Shown: one piece after another, positions 11,861 through 24,590 of the stretch | Position numbering within the stretch: position 1 is the stretch's first letter | How the letters are laid out: every line of letters begins with the position of its first letter | Source: Beverwykella pulmonaria | Taxonomy: Eukaryota > Ascomycota > Dothideomycetes > Pleosporales > Melanommataceae | DNA length: 64,000 nucleotides | Reading direction: 5' to 3' | NCBI GenBank assembly: GCA_001599595.1 | Contig: BCHH01000010.1 | Span: forward strand, 311,667-375,666 | Notes under the pieces: model-generated | What the model saw: only the letters and a program-made list of their open reading frames with translations | Database searches by the model: none | Told to the model about the DNA's origin: nothing | Translations under genes and position numbers: made by a program

Positions 11861-14541
11861 GTTGAATCCAGGACAGCAAAAAGGGTGGGAACGGAGAATG
11901 GAAATTAGAAAGATGTTGTGTAGAGAAGGAGTTCAGAAGTAGTGCAAAGAGCGAAAAGAATACTTATACCTGGTCCAGGGAAGTTAAGTCGCCCTCTAAT
12001 TGCCCCAAAATCGTTGACTCAAATTCCAAAATCCCATCGCGGAGACCGGATACGCAACCGCGGCGTGCATCAAACAGGTCAGAGCGCCGTTAGCCATCTT
12101 GCCAAACGCCAAAAGTACGTTTCCGAACGGTCGAAATGCGCCTCGCAGAAACACAGGCGTACGAATTGGGTGAAATCAGCCTCTGGTGAGAAATAAGGCA
12201 ATACCAATTGCTGCATCTGGCTGAGAAGGCGAACGTTAGGGCGTGGGGCGGAGTTGCGGGAATGTGAGAACGTTGCACTGGAGAATTGCGCGAATTTGCA
12301 CATGCGTACTTCTGTGCATCGTTTAGTCTTCCTGTTTGGATATGAGCGGTGCAGAAGGAGGATGAGGGGGTTGAGTTGAATGCGCAGTGTTGCGCGGTTG
12401 CGCAAATGTCGACAGCACGCGCGCGAACACGTGTCGAGCTGTCACAGAAAGCGAGAACACTGGGCTGAGCGAGCGTGCTCCTGTGGCCATGCAAAAGCTG
12501 AGCTAGATTCGGGCATTTTCGGGATGGAGTTGAGGATGTGGGCGAGAGAGGGAGGTGGAAGCCTCACTTTTGAGAGTTGGAGCCTGGATGTTATGGTCTG
12601 ACCTGCGCTACCGTAGCCCTCCATGGAGCCAAGCATATTTTCCCTACTTTTTGGGCGAGGACCCCCACACTTGTTGTTCCCGCTCACGGATCCTCATCTT
12701 CTAATCATCAGTTTGCAGCAGCATCTCATACCACTTATACCGAGAAGTAGTAGGTTCCATCGATAATATCGGCTGGCATGCTTTTAGAAGGTCTCTACCT
12801 GTCTGAACAGGGCAATAAAGGGACTGGGAGCCGTCAAAGGCCACGAATGAGACTGTGTTCTATCCCAATTCGCCGCCATCATGAAATCAAAGTGAGAGAC
12901 TGGAACCCCCTTCTAACGTTACTTCCGTAGCTTCTCTAACCATTAGCAATTGTTCACAGCCAAAACTCGAGCACTTGCATCAATAATCCGATATCGCGCT
13001 CTGAGACGCCTTTTAATCATACTGCAACCACAGGGACTGTTTTCATTTACAAACACGTCCACCCAGCTAAGTTAGCAGCATTAGCAGAAGATCATGATTC
13101 CTTGAATTATACACAACACATTCCAATCGACAAGTCAACCCAAAAGTGAGATATTCAGTTAGCGAAAAAAAAAGAAAGAAAATTCCTACAAACCAGACGA
13201 GCCAGTTAGCGGAATCTACACGGCAGCACTGACTCGACCATTCATTGATCTACCTGTACAGTTATCGAGAAGATAAAAAGACGTCTTCGAGCCAGAATTC
13301 TATGGCATATTTTCGAGGACAAAAGTAAACTCCCTAGCTGTATCCAAGTCTTGCGGGATGCTTTCCTCTACATGGATTGTCGCGTAGCCGCAATAAAGAA
13401 TATTTCTCTATCGACTTATATGAAGCAGGTTGGAAACAAGGCGATGAATTGTCCGGCTGGATTCAGCTTTTGACTTCGCACAATCGATGATATATATCAC
13501 CGCCCCCGATTTTATTCTTCTGACAGGGAGCTGAATCTATCGCGAGATTCAGTGCTTCCTCCAGTATGAGATTCATTTGTTAAGGTGTTGGGGAGAAAGA
13601 CGCTGAAAAGAGCTATCGAATGACCACGGAGCCGACCCCAGGGAAGCCACCATTCAGTACACCACTGCCTGTTATGCGGCAAGACGGAACACAGACACCG
13701 CGGTACAACTCTTTACATGCGCCCCCACAATTCTCAATCCTGAATCAATCTTTGGACCCAGCTCCGAAGCACCCAGAACTCTTTGTCCGAGGATTGTGTG
13801 TGTCATAGCGTTCTCGACGCCACACCGAGGTCAGCACAACCACACAGCCACACAGCGCCAAGCCATCGTGGATGTGTCGCCTGAACAAGCAATTCTGATG
13901 GCGCGCTGAGAGAGCCCAATATCGTTTCACGCTGCCCAACTGTGTATTCCCGAAGGACTTGTGCGTGGCGTTTGGTCAGCGATGGGCACGGAGATGGGCA
14001 CGGATGACAAGAACGGTGGGATGCAAACATCAACTGGAGCTTGGCGCTTAAGCTAAAGGCAAGAACACATCTAGACCACTACGACAACGTACAACTTCGT
14101 CGGCAAACACTGATCTCGAGTGTATACGTACACCTGGTTGATACAGCAGGGTAGTGTGGAAACCGATCATTTCCTTAGTCTCGCGCTGGAATCAATGAAA
14201 TAGGCAAGCAAATCTTCCCCAGGCAACGGCATTAAGCTCTTCGTGGGCTTTAAGCGCTTGGCAACCTTCTCAGCTGAGCCAGCGATGACGATTGCGCCTT
14301 CTCCTGCCTTCCTCAACAAACTAGCCACAATTCCGCGTCTCGTGCGCCACTGGAAACGCTGCCTTCACCCTTCCACCGCCGCTAACCTCTTCTCGAGATT
14401 GAAAATCTGCCTGACGGCGAACTGTGAGGCCGTCAACACACTCGCTCGTCCTCCATGTACCACCATCAGAGCACAGCTTCTCTTAAAGTCATGGCTTCCG
14501 CATTTCGGCCGCCATGACATACGAATGCCCATCCGCTCGTA
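11861..14541. other. Long intergenic interval, no gene seen
   Basis: 2.7 kb with only short frames on both strands. No repeat, tRNA or conserved protein motif was recognised. Confidence 0.45.
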
Positions 14542-17077
14542 ATGGCACAACTTCCGCGGCAGATTCGATTTGTTGAACACCCGACCCCTCGCGCAAAACC
14601 TATCCCACGAGCAAAATGGGATGAACACCAGGAGGAGCTATGCTCACTGTATCTGGCATTGACATTGGAGGAGCTGATGGTGCATATGAAAGAAAAACAT
14701 GGGTTTGAACCGTCGTACGTGTTATGGAATGAAGAGTTGGATGGGCTCCATGGCTAACTGTATTAGGCGCCGCCAATACATCTCCCAGCTTGATAAGTGG
14801 GGAGTCAAGAAATACAACACGTCGTCTGGAAGAGATATCCTACCGCCATCTCTCCCCAGTCCCCGCCACTCGCAGCAACCATTGAGTGCGACAGCTCCGG
14901 AGAGACGTATCCCAATCTACAGAGCTGTTCCCCCTGTCGCGCCGAAGCGGCCGAAGAGTAGGGGAAGCATACAAAGTCGCGACAGTGCTTGCAACTCGAT
15001 GGATGGTCGACCAGCTGTGCCACCTAAGAAGCGTCACAAGCTGGCTCTATACATGGCATCCCGGGAATCTGTCGCCAATGCCATTGCCGATCCTCTACCG
15101 GATACCAATCCGTCGGGGTCTAGCTCCCAAGCTCTTGTTTCCAATCCTCGACGACCACCCTCGAAGCCCTCTATTCCCACTGCGCGTTACTCTGCCTCCA
15201 GTATTCACCAGCTCGCTTCGCTTGGGCTTCAGTTCGCATCCACCGGCCAGCCAAGCTCATCACACTCCTCACCTCTGGCAACCGACTCTCCTCACAGCCT
15301 ACCGTCCAACAGCATTGATGTGGAAACCAATGCCTCCCCCAACTCACCTGGATTGGTCGAGGACGACAGCGATTGGATGACCATCCACGACTACACCGAT
15401 TCTGACATGCTTCTTCCTGACCAGTTCAACAACTCGGAGATGGCCAATGAGAAACACACTCCCTCGTCCTCTTCAAGGAGGCGACGTTTTGACAGTAGCA
15501 GACCAATCCACACATTCTCGCAAGAAGAACTAGTCAACATGAAAATGGCGGCGCACTTCCTCCGTTCCCTCGGCTTCGATAGCGACGCATTCGAGTTGTT
15601 CACGATCTTGCTAAAGCAACTTAAAGAACCAAACTCGCAACCCGCTTGGATGAAGTCGTCAGCCCTGATCAGCTGTGTGCGCTCCGCATACTGGTCCCCT
15701 CAAATGGATATCGCACGGAATGAGCTGTCCAAGACTCTTAACGAGCCACGCGATGCTTCGACCGACGCAGAACACTTCCTTTATCGTATGCTCCTCGCCG
15801 AAACGTACAATCGGTCCGACGAAAAAGAGAATGAAAATTTCCTTTTTGAAATAGCCATTGGCTGTGAGTTAGCTAGCGACAAGATGTTTGATCGGCTGCC
15901 ATTTGAACATCGCTGCTACGATATCTTGACATACCACTACCTCAGCAAGTGTCTCGGATACCTGAACGCATACGTGAAGGACGCTTGGGATGAGGGAACC
16001 GTCTTCACCGACAAGGAGCATCTCCAGGTCCGTCTCATCGAACGTGTCCCAGGACCTTTTGAACTTCGTCATGGATCCATGGGCAACCCATGCCTACAGT
16101 CGTGTCTCCAGTGGTGCAACAAGCAGCTACGGACTGTCTTAACATTGCCAGACGCGTGGAACGACCTCCAGTCAAATGATGGGAACTTTGTATACTGGAC
16201 CGATCACATCGGGTTGTACTGCGCACTTTGGGAGCGCTGGCAAACTCAGCGTCGCGATTGCCTCGGGGCTCAGCTAGATGCGTGGATGCAACAAACAGAA
16301 ACTCGCATGGGCATCACGCCGGCCGAGCTACTGTCTGTCACTTGTGGTCTCATCATGAGTGCAGCACCACCGAGACTTCGGACAGGGGAATCCCTCGTCG
16401 CGCGGGCACGGACGGGATTGCAGGAAGTCTGCCGTCTCACTGACAAAGACCTGGGCTGTCAGTTTCTTGACACCTTCTCGTTGCTTGGACCCCTGCTCGG
16501 CTCTGCACCGCAGCGCCAGTACCACGACCCTGTCTCATTCTTTGCAACACTCATCAACTCCACACGCAACCGTGAAGCTTTCGGCGACCGGGCACGTGCG
16601 TTCTCCCGGTCATTCATTGAACAGGACCTCAATATTATTCTTCCCACCGTGCAACGCGACACCGAGCCAACCAACAATCATTCGACACAAACAGTTTCTA
16701 TGTTTCTCCCCGGAACCGCAATGCAGAGCTTGGAAAACTTTGCGACCGCCATCTCCCCCTTCTTTGCACCCTCGGTCCACTCGTCCGAGCTTTCTGCCAT
16801 GCGGTCTCTACGAGACCAAATTCGGCAGGCTACCCGTCGCTCCACGGATCGTGCTCTCGCAGAGCCGTCTACAGTCGGCAGGGTAGCGTCTAAGAGCTAT
16901 GCTTCGATTCCTACGGTCAGTGAATTGAGTCAGGCGATGGCTTGTAGTACACTGAGCTTGTCACCGACGCAGGAAAGGACGAATGCGGCACTGGATGCTA
17001 TCGCGGCGAGCTCAAAGGATGTGTTGGAGTTATTTGCTGGCTTGGAGAGTAGGGCTTTGGAATTCGAGTTGTGGTGA
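14542..17077 (+). CDS. Clr5-domain protein
   Basis: Two exons, 14542-14714 and 14767-17077, with a 52-bp GTACGT...TAG intron that has a CTAAC branch site; 827 residues. The splice joins the two halves of a Clr5 domain (about residues 18-72): a segment beginning AKWDEHQEELCSLYL and ending KEKHGFEPS, then RRQYISQLDKWGVKKY. Clr5 domains occur in many fungal proteins of uncertain role, named for a fission-yeast silencing factor. The rest is a Ser/Pro-rich disordered region (about 80-260) followed by a long helical region with TPR-like character (about 280-800, unproven). No transmembrane segment; a nuclear or regulatory role is inference. The in-frame ATG at 14699 lies inside the intron reading and would cut the domain, so it is not the start. 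Confidence 0.85.
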
Positions 17078-17818
17078 AGTCTGCGAAGGTTAAACCGTTG
17101 CCGTGTTCCTTCACTGCCCCGCTCTAGTTTTCGTCTTGGAAGTCCCAGCGACTAAGTTCACCTGATCTTGAGTGGCGAGGCGGGATTCCAATGTGGAAAA
17201 CATTGCAACGAACACAACAAAGTATGGTAAGTGGTCTACTTACTTGGGCAATATTCTCTTTCTCTCAATTTTGGTCATGCTTTTCTGGAATTGTGCGTTG
17301 TGTTCCAGTTGGTACACTATTGATTATTCTGTATTCATAGTACTCCAGACAGAAATATCATTATTTTATTAATATTTCTTCCTGCACACACGGATCTCAT
17401 ACGGGCTGCCGTCGCAGTGTTCACTTCTCCAGACCGCCAGCGCGTGCTGCTCCTTCTACGTCTTCACACCGCTTGCGCCTTCCTCAACTCCACAACAGAA
17501 GCTGTTCGCATCCTCCAACGCTGCTTCCTTATTAATATCACTTCACTTTGTACTCGGTCTGACTTACCTCACCTTCGCCTGTTCACTCCTGCTTCATCTC
17601 GCATATTTCTATACTCTCACCAGCTGATTCGACTTCTTTCACGAACACCACACAACTCAATCTCTTCCGCCGTCTTCCTTTGCCATACATTACAACCTTA
17701 AGTGTGAGATCCCAACCATTTCCCATTCTTCTATCTATCTGCCCTTCCATAATGCTAATAGCCTCATATCTAGCTCCCGCCTCCACGCCCTGATCACCAT
17801 CACCATCATCCCCCCAAG
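17078..17818. other. Intergenic / promoter, CT-rich
   Basis: No gene seen. The last 400 bases are pyrimidine-rich and end in CCACCATCATCCCCCCAAG just before the next start codon, typical of a fungal promoter and leader. Confidence 0.5.
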
Positions 17819-18463
17819 ATGTGTATCTACTGGCGCAAAGGCCACACCTGCGGCTGCACCTCGCGCCTCTACCTGGAGATGTGCCACCCAGCTCTGATGG
17901 CACACTCCCCCTGCTTCGACATCCCTGAGGACCCCGTGCACCGCAAATCGTACTTCCAGTGCTACGACTGCCTGCGCGAAGAAGCCCGCCAAGAACACGT
18001 CGTCACCGCTCAAGCCACGAAGAAGGCCCAGGAGGATAAGAAGCAGGCTGAAGAGGCTGCCCGCGAGCAGGCGCGTAAGGAGGAGCTTCGCAAGGATGCC
18101 GAGGTGCGCGCACAGAAAGAGCGCGACGAGGATGCGAAGCGTGAGCGACACAAGAAGCGAGAGATTGAGTGCCAGCGACGCGAGGGCGGGCTCTGGGTCG
18201 ATGCGACTGTCGGTAGAAACGGTAAGGGTAGGAAGGGTACTGCTGGAGGCTCCGGACCGGGAACGCCTACGGTTATGGCACCCGCGAAGGGTCTGGCAAG
18301 CCCAGCGAACAGACTCGTGAGCCCCAAGGCGCCGACCCAGGCCCTGGCTCCGACCCCGACTGCTGCTCTTGAAGATGTGGATCCTGGCGGCCGGGCTGGG
18401 CATTGGGGACCAGTGAAGAAGGTTGTCAAGGAAGGTGAGATGACTGTGGGTTGGAAGAAGTAG
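17819..18463 (+). CDS. Hypothetical fungal protein with N-terminal Cys motif and charged coiled coil
   Basis: Single exon, 214 residues. The first ~55 residues hold paired cysteines (MCIYWRKGHTCGC, EMCHPA, PCF, CYDC), a spacing that suggests a small zinc-binding module. Residues ~60-125 are extremely rich in Lys/Glu/Arg and should form a coiled coil. The tail is Gly/Pro/Ala-rich and disordered. No signal peptide. The cysteine spacing resembles the small protein encoded convergently at 19244-19615 (T-C-G, then C-x-x-A, then C...CxxC), suggesting distant paralogues. Function unknown. Confidence 0.7.
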   Translation: MCIYWRKGHTCGCTSRLYLEMCHPALMAHSPCFDIPEDPVHRKSYFQCYDCLREEARQEHVVTAQATKKAQEDKKQAEEAAREQARKEELRKDAEVRAQKERDEDAKRERHKKREIECQRREGGLWVDATVGRNGKGRKGTAGGSGPGTPTVMAPAKGLASPANRLVSPKAPTQALAPTPTAALEDVDPGGRAGHWGPVKKVVKEGEMTVGWKK

Positions 18464-19243
18464 GACTCTCCCGATCGTTCTTACCCTCATTCCGACGGAG
18501 AAACCATGCGATCGCCCCGGAATTTCAAGCATCTAAGGCGATTCGACAAAGATCATAATCGATAACTATGAGCGGCGAAGGTGAATTTGCTTTACATGAA
18601 ACTTTTTACTCTTTTCTCAATTGGGATTTGGAGCACCATGGCTCTCACAAACATGCAGTGGAACTTTTTATCCGTCTGTTCAAAGGGCTCGGGGCATCTA
18701 AGCACTTAGGAGCGTGCAACTGACATGTGGATTTTCTTCGTTCTTCATTTGGTATTGTGGGCGTCCAGGTTACATGTCGTGACACCCTTTCGCATGTATA
18801 CATGGGGAGCTCCTCATACTCTGAACTGGTTTCCATGGGGGTACACAGAAACAGGAATTCACAATCGAACTTGAGCTCGGTGGGTTTAGGCTCGGGTGGT
18901 CTCTTTATCCAGGTCTGAGGCACATGAACTATTCATTCGTCTATTCCAATCCTACATTGTCTTCGCTTGTCGTGCATGCAGTACTCAAACGCTGCTGCTC
19001 CATGGGCGTCTGACAGGGCAAGCTCAGAGGAATGGCCTTAGCAATATCAAATGCATCGCTTGTCGACCCACCCCTTACCTCTCTACATCCGATTCATCAT
19101 CCACCATGTCCACCATCGTCTTTTCTCTTTATCTTCCCTTGTCCTCAACATGTTCCTCGCTCTGCCTCTCATCATTGACGCTCAATCTCTGCCCTTTTCC
19201 TGCATTCACTTCCATCGCTTCGGTTGCCTCTCCAGCCCTCCAT
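18464..19243. other. Intergenic, no gene seen
   Basis: 3' flanks of two convergent genes; the right part is strongly CT-rich on the plus strand. Confidence 0.45.
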
Positions 19244-19615
19244 CTATGGCCTACTGCCCTCTCTCTCTCCCTCTCCCGCCTTGCCCTTCTGCGGCCCCCG
19301 CTGTACATCTTCCTCCCACGCATCTCTTGTTGGTGGATCATTGAATCTTCCCACCATAAAGCCACCCGCTCTTGCTCTCGCCTTCACCTCACTCATGTCC
19401 GCCCAGACATCCGCCCCCGTTGCCTTTCCAGGAGATAAGCCTGCCTCGAGCTTGCAGCCCATGCACATAGTGTCTAAACTGGCGTAGAGACAGAGGACGT
19501 CTAATATCGGGCAGCCGTTGTTGGTCTGGTTGTCGGAGAGGGCTATGGCGAACGGACACCGCGTCAATGTTATCATGTGGCCGCATGTGTAGGTCAAAGT
19601 CACGGATGTGCACAT
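19244..19615 (-). CDS. Hypothetical small cysteine-motif protein
   Basis: Single exon, 123 residues. The N-terminus reads MCTSVTLTYTCGH, followed by TRCPFAIA, NNGCP and CMGC, so about seven cysteines in the first 55 residues. No hydrophobic signal peptide precedes them, so this looks like an intracellular metal-binding module rather than a secreted effector. The C-terminal half is polar and Gly/Arg-rich. Short proteins opening with this kind of Cys-Gly-His segment are common in filamentous ascomycetes and have no assigned role. Convergent with, and possibly related to, the gene at 17819-18463. Confidence 0.6.
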   Translation of the reverse strand: MCTSVTLTYTCGHMITLTRCPFAIALSDNQTNNGCPILDVLCLYASLDTMCMGCKLEAGLSPGKATGADVWADMSEVKARARAGGFMVGRFNDPPTRDAWEEDVQRGPQKGKAGEGEREGSRP

Positions 19616-20365
19616 GTTGATGGGCGGGGATGATGTGGTTGGTTAATGGAGAGGGGAGGTAGAGGAAAGCAACGGACCGACCGACCGACAGTTGGAACAC
19701 ATGTATTTAGAGTGCTGAATATTGCGAGTGCTGGTAGAGGTGTGTTGTGGGTACAAGTATGGGTGTAAAATCTTTATGAAGACATTGTTCTTTGGTATGG
19801 GGAGGTCTAAAGGTGAGAGCGGAGCATGGTAACCGCGGTGAAGGACGGGAGGAAAGGAGTGCGCCTTCACTTTTACTTTCGCTTTGTTTCTCTTGCTCCT
19901 ACTCGCTCCTGCTTGCTCCTACTCTATCCATCTCTTCCCTTGCTCTCTTGGCATTTTTGTATTGGCACAAGCTTTAACCTGCGTCCCAGGTTCTGTTTCC
20001 TCCAGTTTCCTCATCTGTCAAGAATGCATTACTTCACCTTTGCGACCCATACCTCCGCGGCCGTTGCTCGCATTGTTAAGAGAGACAGAGAAGGGAAGTG
20101 TTTACAACGGAAAGAAGTGTTAACATTTCACAGTAGACAGGGTATACCCACTAATTAAGAAAGCAAGCCCGATCGAATAGCACCCATTTCAGATCCAGAC
20201 CCGATGCTACCCAAGTATCTCCAAGTCCCCCAGCGTACGCCCTGCCGAAACAAATACTAATCCCTTTTCCTGGAGAAAAGTCGACTACAGTTTAGAAAAT
20301 ATGCACAGTGAAGTGAACCAAAAAGCAAAAGAGAAGCGAGATAAGTGCTTTTGCGAAACAACCGA
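19616..20365. other. Intergenic, no gene seen
   Basis: Minus-strand upstream region of the small gene and 3' flank of the glutaredoxin gene. Several short frames, none convincing. Confidence 0.45.
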
Positions 20366-21212
20366 TTACACGCGCCTCCGCCGCATCTCCGATCTCGTAT
20401 CGGACCCCCGCAGCTCAGCCTCGACGATACGACTCCCGCCCATGCTCTTCAGCGTGTTCAGGAGCTTGTTGGTCTGGTGTAGCTCTACAATATCGTCGCC
20501 GCCTCCAATGCTCTTACCTATGACGAGGACATTGGGGACTGTGCGCCGGCCGGTGGTTTCAGCGAGGGTGGCTTGCAGCCTCGCACCCATGGGGTGCTGG
20601 TCGAGCTCGACGACGTAGGGCGCCGGGACGATTCTGTATTTCTCGAGGAGGATGCGCTTTGCATCTGCGGAGTGCGGGCAGTAGGACTTGGAGAAGATGA
20701 TGACTGGCGTCGCATTAATATCGTGCTACTCGGGGCGTGAGGAAAGGGGGCCTACTCGGGCTCTTCTTCAAGATGGCATTAAGCTCTATCTCCACATCAT
20801 GCTCTTCCTGCGTCTCCTCATCCGTCTTTGCGGCCTCCCTATCGCGTGGCCTCCCTCCGACATTGGCTACACCCGGGATCTGTTTCTTGTCGCCGCCCTG
20901 CTCCTTCAGCGCGATCCGTCCCGCGATGTTCTTGTCGCCACTTTCGCCATCTACTGACTCGTGGAACTTCTGGCTCTTCTGGTTCGCCATCTGCTTTGCA
21001 GATTCCTCGGCAGCCTTTAGTCGCGCGCTCACATCGTTCTCATCTCGAAGTTTGGTCGCCTTTTCATACTCCCGCGCTTGCAGCTCCTGCTGTGTCTTTG
21101 TGTAGAAATCTGAGCTCCGTGTCTGGCGCGCTGAGCCCGTCATGTAAAGCGTGGTGATGACAGCGAGAACGATGAGGAGGGCGAACACCCGCATGCGGCG
21201 TTGGGACGGCAT
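20366..21212 (-). CDS. Membrane-anchored glutaredoxin (Grx6/Grx7-like)
   Basis: Thiol-disulfide oxidoreductase, probably facing the early secretory pathway lumen. Exons 21212-20756 and 20703-20366 flank a 52-bp intron; 264 residues. A hydrophobic signal-anchor spans about residues 8-25, then a charged stalk (about 35-145), then the glutaredoxin domain. The active site FSKSYCPHS places Cys161 first and Ser164 fourth, so the enzyme lacks the second CxxC cysteine, as in yeast Grx6/Grx7. The downstream TVPNV cis-proline loop and GKSIGGGDD glutathione-binding motif are intact. The splice restores the beta strand before the active site (III in front of FSK) in frame. Family and topology are well supported; the exact compartment is inference. 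Confidence 0.88.
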
Positions 21213-22707
21213 CGTGGGAGTGCGATCGGCGGCAGCGGTGGTTGGTGGCGATGTGGAAGCGGGAGAGGCAAGGGCGGCCCCTCGATGTTATGCTGGAGGC
21301 GAGGTCGTCAACCCGGAACTTCAGAAGCTGGCTAAGCTCGCAGGCTATGTCAGGTGTTTGACAATGGTAGGCTTGACCGTGAATTCTCGGTATATTGGTA
21401 TTAATAGCGGTGCCAAGGCAGGATTCGAGGCAGAACGGAAGCTGTTGGCTCGCCGGCAAAGCAACTGCGGAGAAAGCGACGGGTAGATGAAGGTCGTAGC
21501 GAATTGAGTGCGAATGCAATGCTCCGTGGGGGTTGTATGTGTGGCAATATCGAAGTGGCAGACTGCTGCTGCAGGCGTGGACGCAGCAATGGACGAGGGC
21601 AGAGACGAAAGTGTGTATCGTGTGCTGCGTGAGCGACGGCTGTGGGAGCTTGGGCAGCGGGCCTGAAGGAATGCCGCCACACGAGACACGCTTGGCGCAC
21701 TAGCGTCAGCCACGCTGTTTCCCCCGTTTCTCCACCTCAACACCATCGTCATCAAAAGACGCAAGCACGCTCCCGTTTGTTTCACCGGCCACAGCACACC
21801 TCAGCGTCCGCGCAGTGTCTCGTCGCCAGCTTCCCGAGTTGGGACTGCGTAGAATCATGCTGGCCGCGATTTGGTGTGGAATCCCGCAGCATTGTCGTAC
21901 ACGAAGCGTGCTGCGTCACAGAATGCCTTGTGACATCCACACAAAGAGCCGCAAATCCTCTTATCAGGCCTCCCGTATGCCGGTTCTGCCCGAGTACCAC
22001 TTTTCATACGGTTTTGGGAAATTCCCTCAAGGGCTATATCTTTCCCCGTTGCAAAGATGGAGGCCAAGGAGGAACTTCTTTCCAGCACAACCTTCTCTAT
22101 TATTCAACCCGTCCTGTTTCCTCCACAGCCCACCCCTGCCTGCAAACGTTTCGTCGATCAGAATAAGTTTTCAGACAATTCCGCACCCACAGCGGGATCA
22201 AGTTTTATGCCGAGGTAAGTCTATTTGAAGAGCACAAATCTCAAAATAAATCAGGTCTCCAACTCGCTGTTGCGGGCTTCGTGACAACAGCCCCCTTTCG
22301 GCATGTTGAATTCCTTCAGCCTTGATTTCGGGCTCCGGCGTGCAGCAGCCCCATTTACGAACACTTTTCCTACAAGACACTTGTCCACTGTATGCTACCA
22401 AGCATGCGAGCATTCTTGAGTTAGGAAGACTTCTTGCGTACATGTTCGTATCCATCCGCTCAGCTGCTGGGACCTGCATTTCCCCGCAGTCGATTTAGCT
22501 GCGGGCTGCGGGTAGTGTGCTCGGACCACGTATCGACCACACCTTCCCCATCTTGCATAAGCTTGAGCGCACTTGGCGGAGCTGCTGGCTGCAGAACAAA
22601 TGCGCGATGCCACAACGCGGGACTAGAGCATATTGGTCTTCTGCGCTGACTATAGTTGCGGTATGCCGGTTCCCACAGTGCCCGACTGTTCGTCAGAACA
22701 CTTCACG
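21213..22707. other. Intergenic, no gene seen
   Basis: 1.5 kb with overlapping short frames on all strands, none with recognisable domains. Confidence 0.45.
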
Positions 22708-24198
22708 TCATATCCGGCTCCGCGCAACCGGTCCTTCCCCAGTCTCAGGCACCTTCATGTCCGTTCGCCCGCTGAATACACTATTCTCCAGCCTGTCTTC
22801 ACTGATTACGAAGCTTTTCGGGAACCAGTCAATGTTCCCAGGCGTTTCCCCGCTGATCATTCGAACCAGCGCCTCGGCAGACTTCAAGCATAGCACCATC
22901 CCATGTCCATTGAACCCCGCCGAGATCCAGAATCCCGTGCCAGGTACTTGACCCACAAACGGTTGTCCATCGGCCGTTGCTCCCATGATCCCAGTCCACT
23001 CCTGCACGACTCTTTTCGAAATCTCGTCCTCGGAAGCCTCGCCCCAATTGCTACTGCTAAAGTACCCAATGAGACTTCCATGCAGATACTTGGAGATGCT
23101 ATCGTTCAACGCGCTATCGTCGACCGTGCCATACTCACTGGCGCCCGCTTCTGGTTCTCTCCCTAGGCCGCCACCAATTACAATATGTTGTCCTCCTCCT
23201 GGAAGAGGCCGTGGGATCATGTATTCGTAACCCGATTTGTAAATGAACGAGTATGTAGTTGGCAACGGCGTCGGAAATTTCGCATCTTTGCCAACTCTTT
23301 GCGCCGTGATTTGACCTCGCAGCGGTACAATCGCGCCTTGCATGATTTTGAGCAGATATGACGTATAACCATTCGTCGCCAGAATGACGTTCTGCGTACG
23401 GATCGTGCCGTTTTGCGTGAAAACATTGTAGCGCGCCCCGTCGCCATCCTCCGAAGTCTTGATATCATGCACAGTTGTATTCGTACACAACACCAATCCT
23501 TTCGCTACGCACTGCTCCAAAATCCCCGTCGTGAATCGATACGCGTTAATCCGCCCAGCGCTGTACTCAAACGCCCCCATCAATGCTTCTTCTTCTTCAA
23601 CCGCCGGATTCTCATTCCGCTCCCCGGTCCAGAACTTCTTCATCGCTTCTTCTTTGCTATACGTCTTGTACCACGCCATACCACCCTGTTCTCGCTCTTT
23701 CTCGCTCGCATCAGCCCTCAGCACCTCAATAGCTTTTTTGCCCCTCTCAAACGTCTCAACATCATAAATCAAATCAACAGTATTGCACCCCATACTCTCA
23801 CACTCAATTCCCAACTCCCTCGCCAGCTCATGAGTCGCCAGAATATTACTATATTCCAGTCTCGCAATCTTCAGCGCTTCTACTGTTCCTAACTCTTCTC
23901 TATGCTGGAGATATGTGCGATAACTCGCGGCTTTCGTGTGCCCGCCATTGCGCCCTGTGGCGCCGCCGCATACTTCCCGAGCCTCGAGCATCAGTACTTG
24001 CGCGCTTGGGTTAGCGTGGAGGAGGTTGTATGCGATTAGGGTGCCGGATATGCCGGAGCCGATTATTATGTAGTCGTACAGGGAGGTTGGAGAGAGGGGC
24101 ATGGAGTGGTTTGCTAGTGGGGACTTGGGCACATGCCAGTAGGAGGGCAGGGGGTGCGGGTGCGGTGCGTTGACAGGAAGGCGGCTTCGTTCTTCCAT
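22708..24198 (-). CDS. FAD-dependent oxidoreductase (DAO family)
   Basis: Single exon, 496 residues. The N-terminal dinucleotide-binding motif YIIIGSGISGTL is near residue 42, followed by the DAO-type CGGATGRNGGH segment that contacts FAD. The middle holds an ILATNGYTSYLL strand and GAIVPLRGQ, and the C-terminal FAD-closing motif FWISAGFNGHGMVLC is near residue 430. This arrangement matches amine or amino-acid oxidases of the DAO superfamily, often annotated OrdL/PuuB-like in fungi; the substrate cannot be assigned. No signal peptide. The start at 24198 gives a 34-residue leader before a second Met; either could be used. Confidence 0.9.
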   Translation of the reverse strand: MEERSRLPVNAPHPHPLPSYWHVPKSPLANHSMPLSPTSLYDYIIIGSGISGTLIAYNLLHANPSAQVLMLEAREVCGGATGRNGGHTKAASYRTYLQHREELGTVEALKIARLEYSNILATHELARELGIECESMGCNTVDLIYDVETFERGKKAIEVLRADASEKEREQGGMAWYKTYSKEEAMKKFWTGERNENPAVEEEEALMGAFEYSAGRINAYRFTTGILEQCVAKGLVLCTNTTVHDIKTSEDGDGARYNVFTQNGTIRTQNVILATNGYTSYLLKIMQGAIVPLRGQITAQRVGKDAKFPTPLPTTYSFIYKSGYEYMIPRPLPGGGQHIVIGGGLGREPEAGASEYGTVDDSALNDSISKYLHGSLIGYFSSSNWGEASEDEISKRVVQEWTGIMGATADGQPFVGQVPGTGFWISAGFNGHGMVLCLKSAEALVRMISGETPGNIDWFPKSFVISEDRLENSVFSGRTDMKVPETGEGPVARSRI

Positions 24199-24590
24199 GG
24201 TTATTGCTAGCTTCGCACGAAATTTTTGTTATGTATATGAGTCTTATAGGCCAGAAGGTTGGGAGTGAATGAAAAATGTAAGGAGACGATGGTAAATGAA
24301 TGATGTTGTGGCTGCGGGCACTATAGTAGTCTTCTACTGTGGCAGGAGATGTATAGCACTGCCAAATTAAAAGAAAGAGATGTAAAAAATTGGAGATAGG
24401 GTGGTACAACGAAGGTGGGGTGTGGTGGATAAGGTTTCTTTTCGCATACACCTTCTCCTTTTGGACTAGAGGGCATGTGATGTGCACATTCACCTTCTCC
24501 TGATATGGACTGGGACGCGAAACGAATTTGAGCCTGGAAATTATCCTTGACTCGATTTTATACCTAAGAGTTACTGCTGGCTAGAATCGA
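24199..24590. other. Intergenic, no gene seen
   Basis: Promoter of the oxidoreductase gene and 3' flank of the lipase gene. Confidence 0.5.
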
